Below are positions 51,289 to 61,100 of a DNA stretch of 64,000 nucleotides, piece after piece. Positions within the stretch are counted from its first letter, which is position 1. Each line of letters begins with the position of its first letter. Both the position numbers and the translations under genes were made by a program. The notes below the pieces were generated by a model. That model made no database searches, was not told the origin of the DNA, and saw only the letters and a list, made by a program, of their open reading frames with translations. The DNA is from Symbiodinium natans (Eukaryota > Sar > Dinophyceae > Suessiales > Symbiodiniaceae), in NCBI GenBank assembly GCA_905221605.1, contig CAJNDS010002340.1, positions 365,783 through 429,782 of the forward strand, written 5' to 3'.

Positions 51289-51464
51289 CCTACTACATCC
51301 CAAGTTCTCTAGCACAATACCCCCCCAGACCCGAAACCCTAAACCCTGAACCCCAAACCCCATGGAAAAAGCCGCGTCTCGCTGTGGCGTGGCCGTCTCG
51401 GCGATGACCGGCTTGCCCGAGGCACTCGCTGCATGCCTCTCGGAGGAGGTTGCATGGTTCCCGA

Positions 51465-51572
51465 AATCGGGGGTACCTTATTGGGGGCCCTTATTACAAG
51501 CGCATCCAAAGGGCATCCTACTATTTGGGGTCTATATTGGGGGGGTCCCCTGTTTTCGTAAACCCCCATATC
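51465..51572 (-). mobile_element. MITE family B copy, reverse orientation
   Basis: Left CCCGAAATCGGGGGTACC, right TTTTCGTAAACCCCCATATC; the interior has CATCCTACTATTTGGGG, the reverse complement of the other copies. Confidence 0.65.
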
Positions 51573-51609
51573 CCGTATACAATTACTCTGTATTATGTTA
51601 AGGTTCGGC

Positions 51610-52340
51610 ATGTGCTATTGCATTGTACCGTCTTGTGGCTTGAATATTATCATATTACAAGCGTGGGAGCCGAGCACCGGACCCGAAGTGCACCCCCCGT
51701 GAAGTCTCAGGGCTACCACCAATTAGGGCATCCCGGTCAGAGGCACAAACCGCCTACTCGCCGACTGCCGGAAAGCTCGAGTTCGAAGCCCCAGCGCATC
51801 ACATCTTAAACCCCAAATCCCAAACCCCCGACGCCCTAAACTCAGGGCCTAGGCCGCCCCCCTACGTTGGGAGGCGGTGCTTTAAGCCCTTCGACCTCAA
51901 TGGCGCAAGCCGGCCCAGGTCGCTCGCCCGCCTCCCACAGCATGGGGGTCGGTAGCACCCACGATGGCCCCGGTACCGGAACACTTTTTTTTCGGGACCA
52001 GTACTGTAATTACCCTAAACCCCGCCCCCCGTCCTGGGCGTCGCTGGCCTTTTTGGAGGGGTATGTCCAGGGCTCCCAGGACCAGGACCCCTGGCCGCAG
52101 GGTGCTCAACCAGGGGCCTAAGGCCGCAGGCGCTCAAACAAGCTGTTTTTTGGCTTCCTGCGCCCACTCGGCCTGAACGGCCCGGGACCTGCCTGGGAGC
52201 CTCCTTAGAATCTGCGATTTGCTTCAGACAGAAACCTTTTTACAACTCCTGACATTCAGGACGGAAGAAGTGTTTAGAAATGGACTGTTGTCTGAGTTTA
52301 GGCCTAAACCCTAAAAGGAATAGGTGTGGGTGGAACAAAT
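51610..52340. other. Unassigned unique stretch
   Basis: Several overlapping frames on both strands, none with motifs. It contains scattered CCCTAAA but no arrays. Confidence 0.35.
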
Positions 52341-52723
52341 ACAGAGCTAGATCGGCTCCAGTGCATCTTGCAACTGACTCGCATCTGGTTTCGTAGATTG
52401 AACCGGTCTCCAGCAAAGTAGATTGCTTCGGAACCGACGGCCATCTACTGAACGACTCAATGCATTGACTGAGGCGCGAAACAGGCATGAATGGCACCGA
52501 GATTGCTTAGGAACTGCGACAAGCCAAGAAAAGAAACAGGACAGGACCGGCTGCACGTGGCCCGGGCCGAAAGCCCTGCGGAAGTGTTGGCGAACCGGCT
52601 GTACGGGGCTCTGGCTAGCGGGCATGCGCGTGTAGGCGCTCAATGCTTGACACTCACAAGCGGAGGCAGCACTTGCGAAGACTGAAGAACACAGCTGCAG
52701 TGCTGCGAGTTCCCAATGGGGGC

Positions 52724-53040
52724 TCACGGGAGGGCCTCTGGGGGATCGATGCAGTGCTGCTCGGCAGCGCGCAGCTGCTCAACCGGCCGTGCCTCGAAAC
52801 GCTGTTGGGCTCGACGGCGACGGTTGATTGAGCGGGCGGCCGCACGGCAGAGCACAACCGCTATCTTGCCAAGGAGCTCAGACTTGACAGTGGCTGGGTC
52901 ACGCTGCAGGGCGGCCGCGGCAGACTCGGCAATACCGTGGATGACAGCAGCAGCCTCCTTGCCAAGACCACCCTGGGCCTCGAACACAACCGGCTGTTGG
53001 GTGGCTTTGCCGCCTTGGACGGCGTGGGGTGGGAGGAAAG
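52724..53040 (-). CDS. Possible retroelement-derived fragment
   Basis: Minus frame AVQGGKATQQPVVFEAQGGL, GKEAAAVIHGIAESAAAALQ, then VVLCRAAARSINRRRRAQQR. A long gene-like frame without telomere repeats. The PVVFEAQGGLG pattern followed by an Arg-rich tail recalls the C-terminal end of dinoflagellate LINE-type ORFs, from memory only. No reverse transcriptase core is seen nearby. Confidence 0.4.
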
Positions 53041-53171
53041 TGTTAGAAGGCCTTCCACAATCGAGCCAAAGCTGTCTTCACGAAGCTTTCGACCTTGTTC
53101 CACAGCCTAACCTTCACAACATCTACGCCTTATCACAGCAAACCCTAAACCCTAAACCCTAAGCCCTAAAC

Positions 53172-53252
53172 CGCCTGCCTCAGTTTCTCCACCGCAGCCT
53201 TCAAAAAGCCCTCGTCGCCCGAGAGGAAGGCTACCAGCTCCTGCGGCAAGGG
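53172..53252 (-). CDS. Candidate exon
   Basis: Minus frame PLPQELVAFLSGDEGFLKAA then VEKLRQA. Strong helical character, unknown family. Confidence 0.55.
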
Positions 53253-53307
53253 ATGTGTTGTCGGGTTTGGGGTTTAGGGTTTAGGGTTTAGGGTTTGGGG
53301 TTTGGGA

Positions 53308-53380
53308 TTTAGGGCTTAGGGGCTTAGGGGCTTAGGGGCTTAGGGGCTTAGGGGCTTAGGGGCTTAGGGGCTTAGGGGTT
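53308..53380 (+). repeat. GGGGCTTA 8-bp array
   Basis: Nine consecutive copies of an 8-bp telomere-type variant. Confidence 0.9.
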
Positions 53381-53390
53381 CGTACCTCCA

Positions 53391-53535
53391 AGCTTGGCTG
53401 GCTGTAGCTTCTTTGAGTGCAGCGCCTTGGGGCGTTTTGTTGTGGGATCTTGGCAATGATTCGAAGCTGAACTTAAGCTCGAAGCCCCCCTCAAACAAAA
53501 CGGGTTTCGGGGAACTTCAGGAGGCGGTTACTTAG
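53391..53535 (+). CDS. Candidate terminal exon, plus strand
   Basis: Open plus frame YLQAWLAVASLSAAPWGVLL then WDLGNDSKLNLSSKPPSNKT to TAG at about 53535. Unknown. Confidence 0.4.
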
Positions 53536-53903
53536 GGAAGCTACACTGCAGGTCATGAGGTCTAACAGCTACCCTTACTGGTGGGTCATGAGGTCTAAAG
53601 GCTACCCTTACTGGGTCATGTGGGCACAGCGGTGTTAGCTGCAGAAATCTTCTGCTGCTCTACCTGCTGACTCCGTGCAGCGCATCTTCGCTTCTCGTCC
53701 GGGGGGGTTTGGGAGCTTGAGCATCCAAGAGTCCAAGAGAGGCCCACTCTTAAGCAGGGGGGGGGGTTTAGGGTTTACTGTTTAAGCACTCTTAAGCAGG
53801 GGGGTTAGGGTTTAGGGTTTACTGTTTAAGCACTCTTAAGCAGGGGGGGGGTAAGGGTTTAGGGTTTAGGGTTGCCTTTTCAAGGTTCAGGGTGTTCTTG
53901 TAG

Positions 53904-54018
53904 GCAGGACAAGGACGCAGTCCTGGCGGTGGCTTGAATGGGCCGATGCCTGCTCCAGGAGCGAGAGCACTTTCTGCCGATCCCCCTGCAGAAGAGGGTT
54001 CGGCTGGTTCAGGGTAGG
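53904..54018 (-). CDS. Candidate exon
   Basis: Minus frame NPLLQGDRQKVLSLLEQASA then HSSHRQDCVLVLP; possible acceptor CTGCAG|GG within. Similar helical style to the exons at 53172 and 54597, so perhaps one minus-strand gene. Confidence 0.5.
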
Positions 54019-54159
54019 GGCAATAGGGTTTAGGGTTTAGGGTTCAGGGTTTAGGGTTTAGGGTTTAGGGTTTAGGGTTTTGGGTTTAGGGTTTAGGGCT
54101 TAGGGCTTAGGGTTTAGGGTTTAGGGCTCAGGCTCGGGGTTGGGGATTCGCGGCTTGGC

Positions 54160-54467
54160 CAGCAAGGTCGTTCTTCGCTCGCAGGGATGTGTTCTACACG
54201 TCGGAGGGGCGGGACGGCATCGCGGCGAACGCAGCAATGGTTTCTACTTCTGCCTATGCGAAGCTGGTCTTGGTGCCACGCGCGGCTTACGCTTCTGGTG
54301 TTGGGCGGTGGATCAGCCTCCCTAAACCCTAAACCCTAAACCCGAAACCCTAAACCCTAAACCGCTTCTCTTCGCCCTCTTGCACCGCGCAGGGCGCTGA
54401 ACCCCTGAAGCTCGAATCTCCACCACAGCTTCCAGGGACACCATCACTGTGGACTTCAGGCACTTGA
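54160..54467 (+). CDS. Candidate two-exon gene end, plus strand
   Basis: Exon about 54169-54319 reads FFARRDVFYTSEGRDGIAAN then AAMVSTSAYAKLVLVPRAAY. The last exon 54393-54467 follows GCGCAG|G and reads GAEPLKLESPPQLPGTPSLW then TSGT and TGA. The intron between them is CCCTAAA repeat. Minus-strand exons nearby overlap this region, so one set may be wrong. Confidence 0.45.
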
Positions 54468-54596
54468 GAGGGCTCCCCCTATGTTTCCTGCAAGCCCTAA
54501 ACCCTAAACCCTAAACCCTAAGCCCTAAACCCTAAACCCTAAACCCTAAACCCTAAACCCTAAACCCTGCGAACAAGAACTTGGGAAGAGGAGCTT

Positions 54597-54705
54597 AGTA
54601 CTCCAAGCCACACTCCAAGCCTCCTCCCGGGCCAGTTTCAGCAGCCCCGCCAACTTGCTCAGGCTCGCAAGGATATCCGCCACCTGCGACTTTTGGGGTT
54701 TGAAA
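54597..54705 (-). CDS. Candidate exon
   Basis: Minus frame SQVADILASLSKLAGLLKLA then REEAWSVAWSTKLL. Helical, unknown. Confidence 0.55.
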
Positions 54706-54716
54706 CCCGAAACTCG

Positions 54717-54850
54717 AAACCCTAAACCCTAAACCCTAAACCCTAAAACCTAAACCCTAAACCCTAAACCCTAAACCCTAAACCCTAAACCCTAAACCCT
54801 AAACCCTAAACCCCAAACCCCAAACCCCAAACCCCAAACCCCAAACCCCA
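54717..54850 (-). repeat. CCCTAAA then CCCCAAA array
   Basis: About 12 CCCTAAA units pass into six CCCCAAA units. Confidence 0.85.
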
Positions 54851-54855
54851 AACCC

Positions 54856-54965
54856 AACCAACCGAGCCCCGAAAAGGTCCCAGTCTCTGAGCGGGGCGGC
54901 CTCTGCTGACTGGAAGCCCTCCAGGACAGCCTCCGGAGCGCAGGAGCACTTGCGGCAGGTTGAGA
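54856..54965 (-). CDS. Candidate exon with Cys pair
   Basis: Minus frame TCRKCSCAPEAVLEGFQSAE then AAPLRDWDLFGARL. The CRKCSC start could be half of a zinc knuckle. Confidence 0.55.
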
Positions 54966-55303
54966 GTTTGAGTGTTTTGGGCTTAGCCCTAAACCCTAAA
55001 CCCTAAAACCTAAACCCAAACCCAAACCCTAAACCCGAGGAAGGGACGCCGCGATGCCAGGATACAACGTGGCTTTCGGGAATGAACCCTCAAAGTACCC
55101 TTTAGAAAGTAGCTCCTCAGTACTTAAGCAAATGTCGTTGAAGAATAAAAGATAAGCTTCTCCATGTAAACATGAATGGAGCCATCTGGAGACTAAAAAC
55201 TTTTGACGGGTCAACGTGCGTGGGGGATGGAGACCCTAACCCTAAACCCTAAACCCTAAACCCTAAACCCTAAACCCTGAACCCTGAACCCTGAACCCTG
55301 AAG

Positions 55304-55431
55304 TGCGCCTGCACTGCTTCCGCCTGGATCATGCGATCCACTGCCCGGACGCCCGGGACCCGAACGGGGACGGCGGAGGACAGCGGATCGCAGCCGCGCA
55401 CGACATGGCGGCGCGGTGCTGCGGAATCGAG
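55304..55431 (+). CDS. Candidate exon with consensus GT donor
   Basis: Plus frame VRLHCFRLDHAIHCPDARDP, NGDGGGQRIAAAHDMAARCC, GIE, then GAG|GTGAGT. Only this frame is open along the island. Unknown family. Confidence 0.6.
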
Positions 55432-55599
55432 GTGAGTTTGGAGCCTGTTTAGGGTTTAGGGTTTAGGGTCTAGGGTTTAGGGTTTAGGGCTTAGGGTTTA
55501 GGGTCTAAGGTTTAGGGTTTAGGGTTGAGAGCTTAGGTTTAGGGTTCTTGGGTTTGGGCTCTATCAGGGTTCTTGGGCTTGGGCTCTATCTTGGGTTCC

Positions 55600-56020
55600 A
55601 GGGTTTGGGCAACTTGAGGCGTATGTTTCGGGCCGTCTGCTGAGGAGCCTGCATGGCCTGCATCATCCTCATAACAAGAACTGCAATCATAACCGAACAA
55701 TAGTCATGAGTAAAGAATCATATAAGGAGAATGACAGCAATCATGCAAGAAATCATCGCAAAAACACCTGCCGGTCCCTACGTTTGCCGTCGCGCATTCT
55801 TTTTCATTGTTTTTTAGGAACGATTGGTAATCAAGTGTGCCCCTGCACCAAGTAATTAGGCATCAAAAAATGCTGCCCCCACGCTACATGAGTGAGGGAA
55901 ATCGAACTTGTGGGCAGTCCGGGTCCCTTTTTGGGGGTCCTTGTTCTTCAGGGCTGCCGGTGCGAAAGAAAGGGAACACCAGAAACAAACAATGGACCCG
56001 AATTTCGAGAACTGGAACCC
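55600..56020. other. Short minus candidate exon and MITE-like DNA
   Basis: 55600-55665 minus reads MQAMQAPQQTARNIRLKLP, a possible exon. 55680-55850 is AT-rich and shows nothing. 55915-56010 resembles 62370-62430 (GGGTCC...GGGGTCCTT...AATTT-GAGAACT), another small dispersed element. Confidence 0.35.
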
Positions 56021-56072
56021 TAAACCCTAAACCCTAAACCCTAAACCCTAAACCCTAAACCCTATGTAGTGG

Positions 56073-56158
56073 GGGAGCCGCGCCTTCCAAAGCCTCTGCT
56101 TCCTGGGCGAGGACCTTCGGACCCATGCTCCGGAGGCGCAGGAAGTTTTCCTCAGAGC
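56073..56158 (-). CDS. Candidate exon
   Basis: Minus frame SEENFLRLRSMGPKVLAQEA then EALEGAAP. Unknown. Confidence 0.55.
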
Positions 56159-56159
56159 T

Positions 56160-56355
56160 TAGGGTTTAGGGTTTAGGGTTTAGGGTTTTGGGTTTTGGGT
56201 TTTGGGTTTTGGGTGTTGGGTGTTGGGTTTTGGGTTGTGGGTGTTGGGTGTTGGGTTTTAGGGTTTAGGGTTTTGGGTTTTGGGTTTTGGGTTTTGGGTT
56301 TGGGGTTTTGGGTTTTGGGTTTTGGGTTTTGGGTTTTGGGTTTTGGGTTTTGGCG
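56160..56355 (+). repeat. TTTTGGG / TGTTGGG-variant array and G28 run
   Basis: About 25 TTTTGGG-type units, followed at 56355-56380 by an uninterrupted G run. Confidence 0.85.
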
Positions 56356-56547
56356 GGGGGGGGGGGGGGGGGGGGGGGGCGCCCCTTGGGATTTTCTAAG
56401 CGCGCGCAGCAGGGAGAACCACAATGGGATCAATGATGTTTTCTATTGTCCTTATTAGTGAGAAATACTAACAGAAGTAATATTTATATATATATATATA
56501 TATATATGTATATACACAGTCTTCGAAATATATCATACGACGTACAA

Positions 56548-56775
56548 GAAGGTTTCTAATGACAACAAGAAGAACCGCTGGGGCAGCAGAGCCTCATAAC
56601 GAACCCTCCAGTCGTTGCTTGTCGCCAGCGCTTCCATCATGGAGACGTCCGCCATGTCCTCGCTTGTGCGAGAGAGGCCGCTGGCGCGGGGATGTCCAGA
56701 AAACGCCCCACCTCCCTGCAGCTGCGAGCCGGAATGCGACAGCAGCATGGCGGCGAGGGGCAACTTCGTCACCCT
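56548..56775 (-). CDS. Candidate exon
   Basis: Minus frame TKLPLAAMLLSHSGSQLQGG, HPRASGLSRTSEDMADVSMM, EALATSNDWRVRYEALLPQR. The last part resembles a HEAT-like helix. Unknown overall. Confidence 0.55.
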
Positions 56776-56936
56776 AAACCCGAAGCCCTAAACCCTGAAC
56801 CCTGAACCCTGAACCCTGAACCCTAAACCCTAAACCCTAAACCCTAGACCCTAGACCCTAAACCCTAAACCCTGGACCCTAGACCCTAAACCTAAACCCT
56901 AAACCCTAGACCCTAATCCCTAAACCCTAAACCCCA

Positions 56937-57270
56937 ACACCGAAGCCGGGTCGGCCACTCCAGCTGCAAGCTGGCTGTCGCTGAGCTCGCGGCAACGGAG
57001 GCTGTCCATGGAGAACATGACGGGCTCTCTTTGAGAAAAAAGATGAACAAACGACTTTACTTCCTCAAACGGTCGGGTGTCACTATACCCGGAGGGATTA
57101 TGAACATACACCGGTGCCTGCTTTGCACACTGCGCAGAAACCGCCAGCACGGAGCCGCGAAGAAGCCAAAGCGGCATCGGAGGGCGGGAGCAAACTTGAG
57201 CAAAACCATTCCGGGACGCTCGGCCTGAAAATCTGCCGGTCCCGGACAAGGCTGATCTCTTGCCAAGCAT
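56937..57270 (-). CDS. Candidate coding segment
   Basis: Open from an ATG at 57270 through EPVMFSMDSLRCRELSDSQL then AAGVADPASVLG. The right-hand part is the more exon-like. Unknown. Confidence 0.45.
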
Positions 57271-57592
57271 ACCCTAAACCCTAACCCTAAACCCTAAACC
57301 CTAAACCCCAAACCCTTTTCTGTCCCTTGCACATTCGGCTTCGGCTCCAAGTCGAGGTGTCACACACTCAACGGGGCCTACTAAGAGGCTGCCGGGCTTC
57401 CGACATGCGGGTTTAGGGCGAAGGAAGGCTTCAAAGCTTCGGCTACTCCTGGCTTCGCTTCCATAGGAGGGTTTAGGGTTTAGGGTTTAGGGTTTAGGGC
57501 TTAGGGTTTAGGATTTAGAGTTTAGCTACGTCCCCTGAGCCGCACTTCGGACCCCGAAGTTCGACGCATCACCGCATGAATTCGCCAGCCTT

Positions 57593-57781
57593 TTGGCACA
57601 AACTCTGGTTCAAAGCCAGAGCTTTCCGTGGCCTTACCTTATGTCCGTCGTCGGGATCTTGCTCTCACGGGGTGGCGTCTATTTTGACCCAAAAACAGAG
57701 CCGCCTCTGCTGTCAGAAGGTCATCTGGGAGTAACGGGTGACCCCCCTTCGGCTGGGTCGGCTCTCTTCCTCGGTATTTAG
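57593..57781 (+). CDS. Weak plus-strand candidate
   Basis: Frame AQTLVQSQSFPWPYLMSVVG then ILLSRGGVYFDPKTEPPLLS to a TAG within TTTAGGG. No family. Confidence 0.3.
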   Translation: MAQTLVQSQSFPWPYLMSVVGILLSRGGVYFDPKTEPPLLSEGHLGVTGDPPSAGSALFLGI

Positions 57782-57870
57782 GGTTTAGGGTTTAGGGTTT
57801 AGGGTTTAGGGTTTAGGGTTTAGGGTTTAGGGTTTAGGGTTTAGGGTTCCGGGCTTAGGGTTTAGGGTCC
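57776..57870 (+). repeat. TTTAGGG array
   Basis: About 12 units. Confidence 0.85.
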
Positions 57871-57876
57871 CTTCAT

Positions 57877-57992
57877 TCAGGAATACACCCTCTTGGCCGC
57901 AGAATCAATGTGCCCCATGACCAGGCGTCCCCAAACCACGAGAGCCTGCTGGAATGCCCAAATCTCCTCACTGCAACTCCATGTTGCAGAAA
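57877..57992 (-). CDS. Candidate terminal exon
   Basis: Minus frame SEEIWAFQQALVVWGRLVMG then HIDSAAKRVYS and TGA at 57879. It lies just downstream of the charged-protein gene, whose own stop is at 58180, so it belongs to another gene. Confidence 0.55.
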
Positions 57993-58179
57993 GCAAGTGA
58001 TGGCAAACTATGGCAAATATCATAACCCCAAACCCTTTGGGGGTTTAGGAGTTTAGAGCTTACAGGGTCTCACAAGTTCTCCAAACCCCCAAACCCCAAA
58101 CCCCAAATCCCAAATCCCAAACCCCAAACCCTAAACCCTAAACCCCTGTTTCGCAAGCAAAATCCTAACCTCCACCTTC

Positions 58180-61100
58180 TCAGGCCCCGGCTTCGCGATC
58201 GTTGCCCCAGGAGGTGGACCAGGAGCCACGACTCCGCCGGCCGCCGTCGTCCCGGCCCTCGTTGTTTGGGGTTTTAGGGGTTTCAGGTTTTGGGGTTTAG
58301 GGTTTTTGGGGTTTTGGGTGTTTCCTTTTTTTGTTTTGGGAAAAAAGGGGGGGGTGTTTGGGGGGGCTGGGAGGTTCGGGGGGATTGGGGCTACTGGGGG
58401 GGTTTGGGTCAATTGAAGTGAATTGAGCCAGAAGCGATTCGAACAAACTTTCTTACACTCGACTTGTCGGCTGTTTAGACAAATAGCATACGTAATTCAG
58501 AGTGATGCCACCTACAATTTCCATTTTTTTGTCTTGAAGGTTCAGGGTTTAGGGTTTAGGGTTGAATTAGCGTTTAGGGTTTAGAAGGATGTATCTTGAG
58601 AACTAGGTGTGGGGGTCTCTCAGGCTTCGAGTGAGCTTGGTTGCGGCTGAATGCCCACTTCGGAATGAGCACTGGGCAGGTTGCCTGCGACACTTTGCGG
58701 CTTTGAGGGTTTAATATGTGGGTGGTTGTCAAAATGATGGTCCCTTTTTGGATCCCTATTATACTACGGCACCTTGTATTTACGGTACCCCAAAAGAGAT
58801 CATAATTTTGACTACCACCCATGCATGGTGTGCAGGCTGAAACCAAAACCCTAAACCCTAAACCCCTAAACCCCTAAACCCCTAAAGCCCTAAAGCCCTA
58901 AACCCCTAAACCCCTAAACGGCACAGCTTCTGAGGCCATAACGCCGCGGTCGTCATGGTCCCATTTCCTGCCCTTGTCCTCACCCATGAAGTAGGGCCAG
59001 CTGAAGTTGAGGGGGTTCAGCGTTCAGGGTTTAGGGTTTAGGGTTTAGGGTTCAGGGTTCAGGGTTCAGGGTTTAGGGTTTAGGGTTTACAGTTTAGGGT
59101 TTAGGGTTCAGGGTTCAGGGTTTAGGGTTTAGGGAGGCTCTGCCCAGATCTTCCAAAACCCCTAAATTCATGACTATGCACTAATTCATCATCACTACCC
59201 TTAGTATACATTAGGGTATATTCCGTCATTAAGGGGTTTCTTGGAATATCTGGGGAAGTCGAAGAGAGAGAGTTCAGGCATGTCAGCCCCAAGCACCTCC
59301 AAACTTCAAGCAGCAACACGGCTCCTCTTCATAGTCGTAGTCATCGTAGCCGCGCTTCTTCTCCCAATCGTCTCCTGTTGGAACGCAAGATCGGCTGCAA
59401 GTCTGAGGGCTTAGGGCCTAGGGTTTAGGGTTGAGGGCGGAGGGTTGAGGGTTGAGGGTTTAGGGTTTAGGGTTTAGGGTTTAGGGTTTAGGGTTTAGGG
59501 TTTAGGGTTTAGGGTTTAGCAAAGGCCGGGCTCCGTCATCGCGTCGCGAGCGGCCCCCTTTGCTTCTGTCGTTGTACCCATTCTTGCTGGAGCTGGTGTT
59601 CCAACCTTGCTGCGACAGCTCTGCCCAGATCTTCAAAAACCCCGTAATCAATGACTATACACTACTTCATAATTACTATCCTCAGTATACACTAGGGTAG
59701 GTTCCTTAATCAAGGGGTTTGGAAGAGCTGGGTGGTTATGTTTAACCATTCTAGGGCGTGGAAAGAGCAAACAGAAGTCAGACCGGAATGCGGGATCATT
59801 CTGAGTGCCATACGGTCATCGCGCCAGTCCTCCTCCTCTTCCCACTCATCATCGTCGTAGGCCTCCATTTAGGGTTTAGGGTTTAGGGTTTGAGTTAAGG
59901 GTTTAGGGTTTAGGAACCCTAAGCCCTAAACCCTAAACCCTGCAACTGTGAAGACCTTTCTCACAGCGAAGGCAACTGCAGAGATACTGATGGGAGGGCC
60001 CTCCTTCCGTCGGCCCTTGCCGCTGCTTTTGCCGCCGCCACCAGAGGACCAACCTACAACGGTTTAGGGTTTAGGGTTTAGGGTTTAGGGTTTAGGGTTT
60101 AGGGTTTAGGGTTTGGAGTTTGGGGTTTGGGGTTTGGGGTTTTGGGTTTAGGGTTTAGGGTTTAGGGCTCTCGGGTGTACCGGGGAGATGCAATCTGCCG
60201 TTCGATGACGTCACTTGTGTGGGAAAATGGAAGGGAAGTTGAGTTCCCCCTCCTGCCCCCCGTGTCCAATAACAGACGCATCCGAAGCAGAGCAGCAATA
60301 AGCTAAGTCCACAAGATCAGATCAATCCCCACCCTGCCCGCAACAAATGAGCCATGGCTGGCGCCTGACCAACCATCCTTGGAGCGTGATCCGCCTTTTC
60401 TGTCTCGCTCCTGGACACGCCAGGACATCAAGGTGAATCTGGACATGAATGCCGCAACAAACTGGCCCGATCCGCTTGTTGAAACACGGGCAGGCAACTC
60501 AGACTAAACCCCAAACCCTAAACCCGGCAAGCAAGTCTGTCCCATGATTCCGACTCGTCATACTCGTCGTACTCGTCATATTCATCGTACTTGTCGCGCT
60601 TGCTGCGCTTGTCGGGCTTGTCGTACTTGTCGTACTTGTCGTACTTGTCATGCTTGTCGTTGCTCCACTTCTTCTCCTTCCACTTGCTGTCATCTTCCCA
60701 CTCCTCCTCCCACTTGTCCTGACAAGTCGCACCAGAAAACCCTAAACCCTAAACCCTGAACCCCAAACCCTAAACCCCAAACCCTGAACCCTAGAAGATG
60801 AAGCACGCAGAGCCTTCGACTCGGGCATCTTCGGTATCCAGGACTTCAGAGTTCGTGCTCGCCCCTGGCGCTTCAAGGTCTTCCGGCTTTCGGAGCTTCA
60901 AAGGGACTTCGGGTTTAGGGTTTAAGGTTTAGGGTTTAGGGTATTGAGGTTTAGGGTTTAGGGTTGAGGGTTTAGGGTTTAGGGCTTGGGGCCTAGGGCT
61001 TAGGGCTTAGGGCGTAGGGGGAGCTGCAACGACATCAAACACTTCCTCACAAGCCGGAGCGTGACAAGAGCGAAAGACCTACTGGCTCGCAGGTCCTATC

